Shown here one piece after another: positions 17,435-25,294 of a stretch of 49,424 nt of DNA. How positions within the stretch are numbered: the stretch's first letter is position 1; each line of letters begins with the position of its first letter. A program made the position numbers and the translations under genes. The notes beneath the pieces are model-generated. The model had not been told where the DNA came from and made no database searches. It saw nothing but the letters and a program-made list of their open reading frames with translations. Origin of the DNA: Methylobacter sp. (GTDB lineage: Bacteria; Pseudomonadota; Gammaproteobacteria; Methylococcales; Methylomonadaceae); contig JAPLRU010000109.1 in assembly GCA_026399025.1 (NCBI GenBank), forward strand, positions 1 to 49,424, written 5' to 3'.

Positions 17435-17923
17435 ATGAATAAACACTTGAAACTGGTTAGAGAATTTCACGATTCCCGTTCATTTCCTCAAGCGGAGCAG
17501 GGGGCGAATCAGCATTTATCCGATATGGATATTGTTGAACATCAAGCCTTACTGATGGAGGCGGGCAGCGCAGTATTAAAAGCGATTAAAACCGGCGAGA
17601 TGGTCGGTATATTGGCCGGTCTGGTTAATCTTGCCTATGATGCGTTGCGCGCCATCGCCAAGCGCGGAGACGCTGTTACAGACCATCCGGTCACCTGGCG
17701 GCATGATGGCTTTATCTTATCCATCATGCGTATCCTGTCCGATAAAATCAATCAATGCACTTCCGGCAACAGCGATGATTATTCGGAAGTTTACGGCTTA
17801 TGCGTGCATTTGACACGCAGCTTTATTAATGCGGATTTCGATAAAGCTTTTCAAATGATCCATGACAGCAAAATGTCTCATCAGGCCAAAGCACCCGATT
17901 TAAGCGATTGCCTTTATGAGTAA
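17435..17923 (+). CDS. MazG/HisE-like all-alpha protein, degenerate
   Basis: A 162-residue soluble protein. It opens K-L-V-R-E-F-H, a motif shared with the HisE/MazG-like nucleotide pyrophosphohydrolases (phosphoribosyl-ATP pyrophosphohydrolase superfamily), and has a helix pair around residues 33-75 where that family carries E-E-x-x-E and E-x-x-D metal ligands. Here the corresponding helices read E-H-Q-A-L-L-M-E-A-G and L-V-N-L-A-Y-D-A-L, so only part of the acidic set is kept. A strong GAGGAG site precedes the ATG. Function cannot be stated; a housecleaning NTPase or a non-catalytic derivative are both possible. The 177-base leader carries a small TGCTCA/TGAGCA hairpin. Confidence 0.5.
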   Translation: MNKHLKLVREFHDSRSFPQAEQGANQHLSDMDIVEHQALLMEAGSAVLKAIKTGEMVGILAGLVNLAYDALRAIAKRGDAVTDHPVTWRHDGFILSIMRILSDKINQCTSGNSDDYSEVYGLCVHLTRSFINADFDKAFQMIHDSKMSHQAKAPDLSDCLYE

Positions 17924-17978
17924 TCGGGATGTTCACCTCTTTAAAAGAGAGTCACTCACTTAAAACGGCCTAAATCAG

Positions 17979-18001
17979 AAGTGCAAGTTATGCTTGCACT
18001 T
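17979..18001. terminator. Hairpin between convergent genes
   Basis: A perfect 9-bp stem AAGTGCAAG/CTTGCACTT with a 5-base loop, between the convergent MazG-like and GDPD genes. It lacks a clear T tract, so it is a weak terminator or an mRNA-end stabiliser. Confidence 0.5.
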
Positions 18002-18075
18002 TACATGTCATATTCAATATGAGTTCTAACCGGGGCCGTCTCATCCGCCGTTGAACATCGACCCGTTGCGCAACA

Positions 18076-18828
18076 TCAAGAATCGCGCATCTGCACTGCC
18101 AGCTGCGGATAATCGGTAATCAGAATATTGACCTTCAAGTCCAGCGCCTTTTGAATAGCCTCCTCGTTGTTGCAGGTGTAGACCCCGGCGCCTTTGCCTT
18201 GGTCACGCAAAAAAGCTGCAATAGATTCGTTATGGATGTCGATAGGCAGGCAAAAACCGGCAAGAAAATTATATTCTTGCAAAAACCGCTCAATGTCGGT
18301 CTGAGTGTGATGGCCGGACAGCAGATAATAAAGCGGCAAATCCGGTGCGTGTTGATGGGCGAAAACCAGGCCGGGCAAACTATAGGAAGAAATAAATACG
18401 CCGCCGGAAGCCGGTGAGCCTATGATAGCCAGCATTTGCACTATTTTGCGTTCCAAGCGTTGCTGCGATTCCCCGTCGCGACTTTTAAGCTCAATATCCA
18501 GATTGCAGCGCCCCCGATAAAGGTCGATAAATTCCTTAAGGCCCAGTACACCTTCGGGCTCCACAGCGAACGGGCAATATCCGGCAAAATCCATTTGTTC
18601 AAGCTGCGCGAACTTAAAATCGTCGATACATTTGCCCGGATGACCCAGTTTATCCAGTTCCCAGTCGTGCCAAAGCACCGGTATCTCATCCAAACTTAGC
18701 TGAACATCCGTTTCCAGGCCGTCAATGGGGTATTGCAGCGCTTTATTAAAAGCGGCTCGGGTATTCTCGGCAGCCTCTTTATTAGCGCCGCGATGAGCAA
18801 AAATTAAGCATGCACTCGGATTGTTCAC
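18076..18828 (-). CDS. Glycerophosphodiester phosphodiesterase family protein
   Basis: A 250-residue GDPD-type TIM-barrel phosphodiesterase that hydrolyses glycerophosphodiesters to glycerol-3-phosphate and an alcohol. The signature is clear: F-A-H-R-G (residues 10-14), E-N-T at 21-23, D-G-L-E-T-D-V-Q (metal-binding Glu and Asp), and L-W-H-D with the second catalytic His. No signal peptide is seen, so it is likely cytoplasmic like UgpQ. It is transcribed toward the MazG-like gene and follows ycgL by about 60 bases on the same strand. Confidence 0.9.
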   Translation of the reverse strand: MNNPSACLIFAHRGANKEAAENTRAAFNKALQYPIDGLETDVQLSLDEIPVLWHDWELDKLGHPGKCIDDFKFAQLEQMDFAGYCPFAVEPEGVLGLKEFIDLYRGRCNLDIELKSRDGESQQRLERKIVQMLAIIGSPASGGVFISSYSLPGLVFAHQHAPDLPLYYLLSGHHTQTDIERFLQEYNFLAGFCLPIDIHNESIAAFLRDQGKGAGVYTCNNEEAIQKALDLKVNILITDYPQLAVQMRDS

Positions 18829-18886
18829 AATGTTATTCCTTCTTGGTATGAGTTAGGCAAGCCGCGGCCCTGTTGCGTAATTGCCT

Positions 18887-19144
18887 TTATTGAAGCTTCA
18901 ACGGTGGCGGTAAATTAACCGGCGGCATCTGTACAAAAAAGCCTTTTGCCTTCAGGCTATCGATTACTTTCGCTGCGTCCTCCTTGGCTAATTTGCGTTC
19001 CGGCGTTAACTCCAGATCCATCACAAATGCCATTGCGCCGAAACTATTGAAAAGCGCTTCCGGCACTCTCGAAAAATCGTCCTTTTTCTCGATATATAAA
19101 TAAAGATGTTCTTTTTTCAGGCTTTTATAAATAAAACACAGCAT
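18887..19144 (-). CDS. YcgL domain-containing protein
   Basis: An 85-residue protein of the YcgL (DUF709) family, small gammaproteobacterial proteins of unknown function. The N-terminus C-F-I-Y-K-S-L-K-K-E-H-L-Y-L-Y, the central D-F-S-R-V-P-E-A-L-F-N-S-F-G, and the L-A-K-E-D-A-A-K-V stretch match the family as I know it. It is nearly restricted to Gammaproteobacteria, which supports the taxonomic placement. It stands upstream of the GDPD gene and divergent from a CPBP protease gene. Confidence 0.88.
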   Translation of the reverse strand: MLCFIYKSLKKEHLYLYIEKKDDFSRVPEALFNSFGAMAFVMDLELTPERKLAKEDAAKVIDSLKAKGFFVQMPPVNLPPPLKLQ

Positions 19145-19175
19145 ATTGTCCGTCGCAACAATGAATCAAATCGAT

Positions 19176-19201
19176 CATTCTAACCATTTTTGATTAGAAT
19201 G
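19176..19201. promoter_or_regulatory. Inverted repeat in the ycgL / CPBP divergent region
   Basis: CATTCTAA (19176-19183) and TTAGAATG (19194-19201) form a perfect 8-bp inverted repeat with a 10-base centre, lying between two divergent start codons. Its placement fits an operator; on the plus strand it is followed by CCTTTTT, so a hairpin role is the alternative. No regulator is identified. Confidence 0.35.
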
Positions 19202-19229
19202 CCTTTTTCTTCGTACACAAATAATACCC

Positions 19230-19817
19230 ATGGCTACCACTCCTATTAATCATGATGATTTTTTTAAACGGGCTTGTTCTTTCGAAGCGGCGATAATCTT
19301 AGTTGCGGTTTTTTTAGGCTGGGTGGCAAACATCAATCCTTTTGGCAGCCTGTATTTTTCAGAATCGGCCATCGCTTACGGCATAGCAGGGACAATGCCG
19401 TTATTTTTATTATTCTTAGCGCTGGAGAAGATGCGGATAGCATCGATCATAAAGATTAAAAATGTGCTGATGGAGACTTTAGGCCCCAGTTTACAGCGTC
19501 AGCATTGGACTGATCTATTGATCCTGGCGTCGATTGCCGGGCTATCGGAAGAACTGCTGTTTCGCGGCGTTATCCAGCCCTGGATGGAATCTTCCTGGGG
19601 CATGACCGCAGGCTTGGTCGGCAGCAATATCCTGTTCGGTTTGGCTCATGCGGTGACGCCGCTTTATGCGGTGCTGGCCACGTTAGTCGGGATTTATTTA
19701 AGCTTGTCGATGGATTATGGCGGCGACAGAAACTTGCTCGCACCGATCGTTATTCACGGCTTATACGATTTTCTGGCGTTTGTGTCGTTAATGCGGGCTT
19801 ATCGGTCACGCCGTTAA
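19230..19817 (+). CDS. CPBP family intramembrane metalloprotease
   Basis: A 195-residue polytopic membrane protein with the CPBP signature: S-E-E-L-L-F-R (E107, E108, R112), H140 in G-L-A-H-A, and H176 in V-I-H-G-L-Y-D. These residues form the intramembrane metal site in the family. About five to six hydrophobic helices are visible. It differs from the CPBP protein at 3944-4840 in length and sequence, so the two are not recent duplicates. Substrate unknown. It is followed on the same strand by argS after about 136 bases. Confidence 0.85.
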   Translation: MATTPINHDDFFKRACSFEAAIILVAVFLGWVANINPFGSLYFSESAIAYGIAGTMPLFLLFLALEKMRIASIIKIKNVLMETLGPSLQRQHWTDLLILASIAGLSEELLFRGVIQPWMESSWGMTAGLVGSNILFGLAHAVTPLYAVLATLVGIYLSLSMDYGGDRNLLAPIVIHGLYDFLAFVSLMRAYRSRR

Positions 19818-19953
19818 GCGATTTAAAATTAACCGATACTGCCGCTTTGCGGTCCATGCGCTTGCCTCGGCCTCAATGCTGTTTGAATGGATAATCGAAT
19901 CACTTTAATGGATAATGCTCGTCTGTTTACTTGATCTAACCTACGCAGAAGCA

Positions 19954-21714
19954 ATGAAAAAAAAGATAGAGGAACTTATCCTGCAAGCCGTTCAAACGCT
20001 TAAAGCGGACGGCGTTATCGCTCAGGACATCACCCCGAATATTACGATTGATCGCACCCGTGACCCGCAACACGGCGACTTTGCTTCCAATCTGGCGCTA
20101 ATGCTGGCGAAATCGGCCGGCACCAATCCGCGCCAACTGGCTGAAAAACTGATTGCCGCACTGCCTCAAGACGCCGCTATCGTTAAAGTCGAACTGGCGG
20201 GCCCCGGCTTTATCAACTTCTTTAGCGATCCTAGCGCGCAGTACCGGATTATCCCGCTGATTCACGAGCAAGGCCGTAAATTCGGCTTGAGCACTATCGG
20301 TGCCGGTAAAAAGGTTCAGGTCGAGTTCGTTTCCGCCAATCCTACCGGCCCTTTGCATGTCGGTCATGGCCGTGGCGCTGCCTATGGTTCCGTCGTTGCC
20401 GACTTATTGCAGGCCGTCGGTTTTAATGTGCATCGCGAGTATTACGTCAACGATGCCGGTCGGCAAATGGACATCCTCGCTACCAGTATCTGGCTCAGAT
20501 ACCTTGAAGAATGCGGCGAAGTTGTGCATTTTCCCAGTAACGGCTATCGCGGCGAATATGTCCGCGAAATCGCTAACGACATCCATAACAACGCCAACAA
20601 CGAATATCGCAGACCTGCGGAGCTGGTGTTCGAAGACATCCCCCTTGATGAGCCGGCGGGCGGCGATAAGGAAGAGCATATCGATGCACTGATCGTTCGC
20701 GCTAAAACCTTGCTGGGGCCCTCGTTATATGAGGATTTTTTTCAAATAGGCTTGAACGACATTCTGGAAGACATCAAAGTCGACCTGAGCGAATTCGGCG
20801 TTGACTATCAGGAATGGTTTTCGGAACGCCAATTGATGGATGACGGTTCCGTGGAAAAAGCACTGGAGCGCTTGCGTGCCGGCGGCTATCTTTATGAAAA
20901 AGACGGCGCGACGTGGTTTGCCTGCGCCCAATTAGGCGATGAAAAAGACCGGGTGGTGGTTCGGGATAACGGTCAATCCACGTATTTTGCGTCCGATATT
21001 GCCTACCATATGAATAAGCTGGAGCGCGGCTTCGACCTGATTATCGATATTTGGGGCGCCGATCATCATGGCTATATTCCCAGAGTCAGAGCCGCCATCC
21101 AGGCTTTGGGCGCAGATGTGTCCAAGTTGAAAGTGTTGTTGGTGCAATTTGCCTCACTGTATCGCGGCGACGAAAAAGTACAAATGTCGACTCGCTCCGG
21201 CGAATTCGTTACCCTGCGCCAATTGCGCAACGAAGTCGGTAAAGATGCGGCGCGTTTCTTTTACGTAATGCGCCGGTCCGAACAGCACATGGATTTCGAC
21301 CTGAAACTGGCGACCTCCAAATCCAACGAAAACCCGGTATTTTACGTGCAGTACGCCTACGCCAGGGTGTGCAGCGTATTGCGCCAATTGGATGAAAAAA
21401 ATTGGGAACGCGACTTGCTGCTGGGCATGGCAAACCTGACCTTGTTAACCGAAGAGCACGAAACCAATCTGCTGGGAACACTGGCGCGTTATCCTGAAAT
21501 GCTCGAACGCGCCGCGTTACAGCATGAACCGCATCAACTGATTCAATACCTGCGCGAATTAGCCAACGAGTTTCATACTTACTACAATGCGCATCAATTC
21601 CTGGTTGATGACGCCAAAATCCGCAATGCAAGACTCAACCTGATTTGCGCGGTGAAACAAGTATTGGCGAACGGCTTGGGCTTGCTGAAAATCAACACAC
21701 CTGAAGCGATGTAA
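19954..21714 (+). CDS. argS: Arginyl-tRNA synthetase
   Basis: A 586-residue class I aminoacyl-tRNA synthetase charging tRNA-Arg. An N-terminal tRNA-recognition domain (residues 1-105) is followed by the HIGH motif as [10 protein letters not shown], the catalytic core with F-A-S-D-I-A-Y-H and G-A-D-H-H-G-Y, a degenerate KMSKS as V-Q-M-S-T-R-S-G, typical of ArgRS, and a C-terminal anticodon-binding helical domain. I start it at ATG 19954 (MKKKIEELI) because that matches the family; a longer frame adds 13 unsupported residues. One base separates its stop from the next gene, so the two are cotranscribed. Confidence 0.97.
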   Translation: MKKKIEELILQAVQTLKADGVIAQDITPNITIDRTRDPQHGDFASNLALMLAKSAGTNPRQLAEKLIAALPQDAAIVKVELAGPGFINFFSDPSAQYRIIPLIHEQGRKFGLSTIGAGKKVQVEFVSANPTGPLHVGHGRGAAYGSVVADLLQAVGFNVHREYYVNDAGRQMDILATSIWLRYLEECGEVVHFPSNGYRGEYVREIANDIHNNANNEYRRPAELVFEDIPLDEPAGGDKEEHIDALIVRAKTLLGPSLYEDFFQIGLNDILEDIKVDLSEFGVDYQEWFSERQLMDDGSVEKALERLRAGGYLYEKDGATWFACAQLGDEKDRVVVRDNGQSTYFASDIAYHMNKLERGFDLIIDIWGADHHGYIPRVRAAIQALGADVSKLKVLLVQFASLYRGDEKVQMSTRSGEFVTLRQLRNEVGKDAARFFYVMRRSEQHMDFDLKLATSKSNENPVFYVQYAYARVCSVLRQLDEKNWERDLLLGMANLTLLTEEHETNLLGTLARYPEMLERAALQHEPHQLIQYLRELANEFHTYYNAHQFLVDDAKIRNARLNLICAVKQVLANGLGLLKINTPEAM

Positions 21715-21715
21715 A

Positions 21716-22309
21716 ATGGCCAAAGACTATAAACACAGAACGCAGAATAAGAAAAGCGCGTCATACCGGCAACCTTCGCAAGGACTTAGCCTGTGGCGAT
21801 GGATGCTGATTACGGCCTTGATTATTTCGTTTGTAGTCTTTTTGGTGTATTTGCGTAGCGGCAGGCCGAAACAAGTTGCTTTGCCGCAAGCGGTTTCGGC
21901 GAAGCCTGACACGGCCAAAGCCGAAGCCCCGAAGCCGGAGAAAAAACCTGAACCGGGGCCGGTATTGCCGCAATTCGATTTTTACACCATCCTGCCCGAA
22001 AAAGAAGTCATCGTGCCGGATCACGAAATCAACACTCGCGCCAGGGAAGAGCGGGTCGGACAAGCAAAAACCGCCAGTTATATTTTGCAAGCCGGTTCGT
22101 TTAGGGAATTTAAAGATGCCGACAGCTTAAGAGCCAAACTGGCTTTAATGGGCATTGAATCCAGAGTCGAGAAAGCTAAAGTCGGCAGCGTGGTCTGGAA
22201 TCGCGTCAAAATGGGACCGTATACGCAAATGGCCAGCGTCAGCACTATCCGCAGCCGATTGAGGGAAAACGGCATTGACGTAATCGTTGTGGAAGTGGGG
22301 CCTCAATAA
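21716..22309 (+). CDS. SPOR-domain inner-membrane protein (FtsN-like)
   Basis: A 197-residue bitopic protein: basic cytoplasmic N-terminus (residues 1-25), one transmembrane helix (about 28-46), a Pro/Lys/Ala-rich linker, and a C-terminal SPOR domain (about 115-193) with S-Y-I-L-Q-A-G-S-F-R. SPOR domains bind denuded peptidoglycan at the septum, so a cell-division role like FtsN is likely. The argS-SPOR protein pair is a conserved order in many gammaproteobacteria. The 293-base gap before cstA holds no recognised element apart from a possible cstA promoter region. Confidence 0.88.
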   Translation: MAKDYKHRTQNKKSASYRQPSQGLSLWRWMLITALIISFVVFLVYLRSGRPKQVALPQAVSAKPDTAKAEAPKPEKKPEPGPVLPQFDFYTILPEKEVIVPDHEINTRAREERVGQAKTASYILQAGSFREFKDADSLRAKLALMGIESRVEKAKVGSVVWNRVKMGPYTQMASVSTIRSRLRENGIDVIVVEVGPQ

Positions 22310-22602
22310 ATATTAATTCTCTACAAGACGGGAAGAACACAGAGAAAAAAGTGTGATGTTGTTGACGACTTGCTCCGCTCCAGGCCGGGCATTTCAACAT
22401 CAACGCTGTGATTTCGCGGGAGCTGAGGCTGGAGCTTTATGCCGCTTAACATAACGAGGCCCACGACATTTGAATTCCGGCATACAAAAATCAACATTCC
22501 GAAGTAATACTTGACCCTAATCCTAGCGTAATTTCGTCATTTTTCAGGATAATCATTCCGGTCAATCAATAAAACATCAATACAAATTAGAGAAAATGAC
22601 TG

Positions 22603-24672
22603 ATGAATAATCTACTGAAAAATTCAATCTGGGTGCTGATTACCGCTCTCGGCGCCGCCGCCGTCGGCGGTATCGCGATAAATCGCGGCGAAAGCATCAA
22701 CACGCTGTGGTTTATAACCGCCGCTTTATGCATCTATGCCATTGCCTACCGTTTTTATGCGGCATGGATTGTCGCCACGGTACTGGTGGTAGACGAAACG
22801 CGGGCGACACCGGCCGAGCGCCTGGATAACGGCCGCGATTTTGTGCCGACCAACAAATGGATCGTATTCGGCCACCATTTTGCGGCAATTGCAGGGCCGG
22901 GACCCTTGGTCGGACCGACCTTAGCCGCGCAGTTCGGCTATTTGCCGGGGACATTATGGATATTGTTCGGCGCGGTGCTGGGCGGTTGCGTACAGGACAT
23001 GACGACGCTGTTTTTATCGACCCGGCGCGACGCCAAAAGCTTGGGTCAAATGGCGCGCGACGAGCTGGGCGCATTGGGCGGTACCGCCGCGTTGATCGGC
23101 ACTTTTGCGATTATGATCATCCTGATTGCGGTGCTGGGACTGATTGTCGTGAATGCAATGAAACACAGCCCGTGGGCGACGGCTACGGTGTCGGCGACGA
23201 TTCCGATTGCGATGATCGTCGGCCTGTATATGCGCAGTTTCCGTCCGGGCCAAGTGCTTGAGGCTTCAGCAGTGGGCGTAGGTTTATTATTGCTGTCCGT
23301 AGTCGGCGGCGGCTGGATCGATCACAGTCCGGCATTGCGCACTTGGTTCGATCACGAAGGTTTGACGCTGGCTTGGTGCGTGATGGCTTACGGCTTCGCC
23401 GCCGCGATTTTACCGGTTTGGCTGTTGCTGGCGCCGCGCGATTATCTGTCGACTTATGTGAAACTGGGCACGATCACCTTGTTGGCGGCGGCGATTATCA
23501 TGTTGCAACCGACCGTAAAAATGCCCGCCTTGACTCAGTTCATCGACGGCACCGGGCCTATTTTCGGCGGTAAACTCTTCCCTTTCGTGTTTATTACCAT
23601 CGCTTGCGGTGCGATTTCCGGATTTCATTCGCTGATTGCGTCCGGCACCACGCCGAAATTGCTCAGCAATGAGCGTGATATTCGCATGATCGGCTACGGC
23701 GGCATGTTGCTGGAATCTTTTGTTGCGATTATGGCGATGATGGCCGCGACCGTACTCGACCCCGGCGTATTTTTTGCGATTAACAGCCCGGCGGGCGTGG
23801 TCGGCAAGGAAGCTATCGATGCCGTTGCCAAAATTTCTTCATGGGGTTTTCCGGTTACTGTAGATCAGATGCAGCTATTAGCCAATCAAATGGGCGAGGC
23901 GACGCTGTTTGCCCGTACCGGCGGCGCGCCGTCTTTAGCCGTCGGCATGGCGAGCATTTTCGGCAGCGCATTCGGTGAAAGCATGTTGGCTTTGTGGTAT
24001 CACTTTGCGATTATGTTCGAGGCGATTTTCATCCTCACCACGTTGGATGCAGGAACTCGGGTGGGGCGCTTCATGTTGCAGGATATGCTCGGCAATATCT
24101 GGCCGAAAATGGCGGAAACCTCGTGGATGCCGTCGGTGGTTTTGACCAGCGCGGCCGTCGTCGCGGGTTGGGGCTATTTTCTCTACATCGGCGTGATCGA
24201 TCCGAACGGCGGCGTCAATATTTTGTGGCCGCTGTTCGGCATTGCCAATCAAATGCTGGCCGCGATTGCGCTGTGCGTGGCGACCGGCATTTTGGTCAAA
24301 TCCGACAAGTTCAAATACGCCTGGGTGACCGGCTTGCCGTTGGCTTGGTTGGTCACGATTACCAGCGCCGCCGTATGGGAAAAAATCACCAGCGACAATA
24401 TCCGCATCGGCTTTTTTGCGGCGGCCAATGATTTGGCCGACAAGCTTGCGGCAGGCGCGTTGCCGCCGGAGAAAGCGGCGATTGCCCCGCAGTTGATCTT
24501 CAATCAGCATCTGGACGGCTGGCTGACCTTGTTTTTCGTGACTTTATTGTGGCTGATCGTATTCGATATGTTGCGTGTGTGCAGCCGTTATCTGGCCGGT
24601 AAGCCGGTATTGCCGCTTTCGGAAGCGCCGCATATGCCGAGTCGCTTGGTTGAAGAGTGGGTGAGAGACTGA
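22603..24672 (+). CDS. cstA: Carbon starvation protein CstA (pyruvate/peptide transporter family)
   Basis: A 689-residue polytopic membrane protein with around 16-18 hydrophobic helices. CstA-family proteins import pyruvate or small peptides in starved cells. Diagnostic segments include F-G-H-H-F-A-A-I-A-G-P-G-P-L-V-G-P, A-Q-F-G-Y-L-P-G-T-L-W-I, C-G-A-I-S-G-F-H-S-L-I-A-S-G-T-T-P-K, and T-L-D-A-G-T-R-V-G-R-F. The gene is notably GC-richer than its flanks. It overlaps the small YbdD-type gene by one base, the usual CstA partner. Regulation in this organism is not visible in the sequence. Confidence 0.95.
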   Translation: MNNLLKNSIWVLITALGAAAVGGIAINRGESINTLWFITAALCIYAIAYRFYAAWIVATVLVVDETRATPAERLDNGRDFVPTNKWIVFGHHFAAIAGPGPLVGPTLAAQFGYLPGTLWILFGAVLGGCVQDMTTLFLSTRRDAKSLGQMARDELGALGGTAALIGTFAIMIILIAVLGLIVVNAMKHSPWATATVSATIPIAMIVGLYMRSFRPGQVLEASAVGVGLLLLSVVGGGWIDHSPALRTWFDHEGLTLAWCVMAYGFAAAILPVWLLLAPRDYLSTYVKLGTITLLAAAIIMLQPTVKMPALTQFIDGTGPIFGGKLFPFVFITIACGAISGFHSLIASGTTPKLLSNERDIRMIGYGGMLLESFVAIMAMMAATVLDPGVFFAINSPAGVVGKEAIDAVAKISSWGFPVTVDQMQLLANQMGEATLFARTGGAPSLAVGMASIFGSAFGESMLALWYHFAIMFEAIFILTTLDAGTRVGRFMLQDMLGNIWPKMAETSWMPSVVLTSAAVVAGWGYFLYIGVIDPNGGVNILWPLFGIANQMLAAIALCVATGILVKSDKFKYAWVTGLPLAWLVTITSAAVWEKITSDNIRIGFFAAANDLADKLAAGALPPEKAAIAPQLIFNQHLDGWLTLFFVTLLWLIVFDMLRVCSRYLAGKPVLPLSEAPHMPSRLVEEWVRD

Positions 24673-24851
24673 TGTTCAGCAAACTGAAAGCGTTCTGGCG
24701 GATAGTGCGCCGTCTTTCCGGCGACGATGCTTACGAACGTTATTTACAGCACTATGCCGAGCACCATCAAGACGATACGCCACTCAGTAAAGAAGCTTTT
24801 TTCAAGCAGTGGCAGGAGCAAAAATGGAACGGAATTAAGCGCTGTTGCTAA
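24672..24851 (+). CDS. YbdD/YjiX family protein (CstA partner)
   Basis: A 59-residue protein whose ATG overlaps the cstA stop (TGATG). The sequence has the family pattern: an N-terminal amphipathic helix, S-G-D-D-A-Y-E-R-Y-L, H-H, P-L-S-K-E-A-F-F, and the C-terminal R-C-C pair. YbdD-type proteins always neighbour CstA or BtsT transporters and are needed for transport activity in studied cases. The start at 24672 fits the family; an upstream in-frame start inside cstA is not supported. Confidence 0.9.
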   Translation: MFSKLKAFWRIVRRLSGDDAYERYLQHYAEHHQDDTPLSKEAFFKQWQEQKWNGIKRCC

Positions 24852-24864
24852 AAAATACGAGATA

Positions 24865-24950
24865 TTGGCTAAATGATTTCGACCGGGGCGATTCGTTTTG
24901 CTCCAGCTTGAGAGTAAGCAAGTCAAGCGATTCGCCCCCGATCTAGCCAA
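24865..24950. repeat. Nested imperfect hairpin after ybdD
   Basis: Outer arms TTGGCTA (24865-24871) and TAGCCAA (24944-24950) are perfect. Inner arms GGGGCGATTCG (24885-24895) and CGATTCGCCCC (24928-24938) pair at 10 of 11 positions. There is no T tract. It resembles the nested palindrome at 8564-8667 in design but not in sequence. A transcript-end or mRNA-stability element is likely. Confidence 0.55.
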
Positions 24951-25294
24951 ATGCACACTGTAAGATCGCTCGTAAAAAGATGAATCCAGCAAAAATAGAA
25001 CGCCGATGACGCCGATTTTTCATGGTTTATCCGCGTTTATCATAATTATCGGCGTGCCATGGTCGTTGTAGTTTATTTTTAATTACGCCCCCTCGTGTTC
25101 ATGATTATTACTAAAAACGACCCTCTCTGTTAAGAGCGATAGGCGCGCAAACGTTTTAAAAATCAAAATAGCATTTGTAGCAAAAAGCCAATTTTAATGA
25201 CTCAAAGCCCTTTTCAAGCATAATTATCCGGTTAGCATTTTGTGCAACCTTACAAGTCCCACTCTAACTAACAGCAAAGAACAAGAGACACCTT
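24951..25294. other. Intergenic region upstream of the chemoreceptor gene
   Basis: 344 bases without a credible gene. Short AT-rich stretches near 25070 and 25150-25200 could hold the promoter, but no clean -35/-10 pair or alternative-sigma element was recognised. AAGAGACACC precedes the chemoreceptor ATG. Confidence 0.4.

Noticed and set aside
22712-24510. Several long antisense frames inside cstA
   Set aside because: They arise from the GC-rich third positions of cstA, lack ribosome-binding sites and have Arg/His-rich shadow composition.
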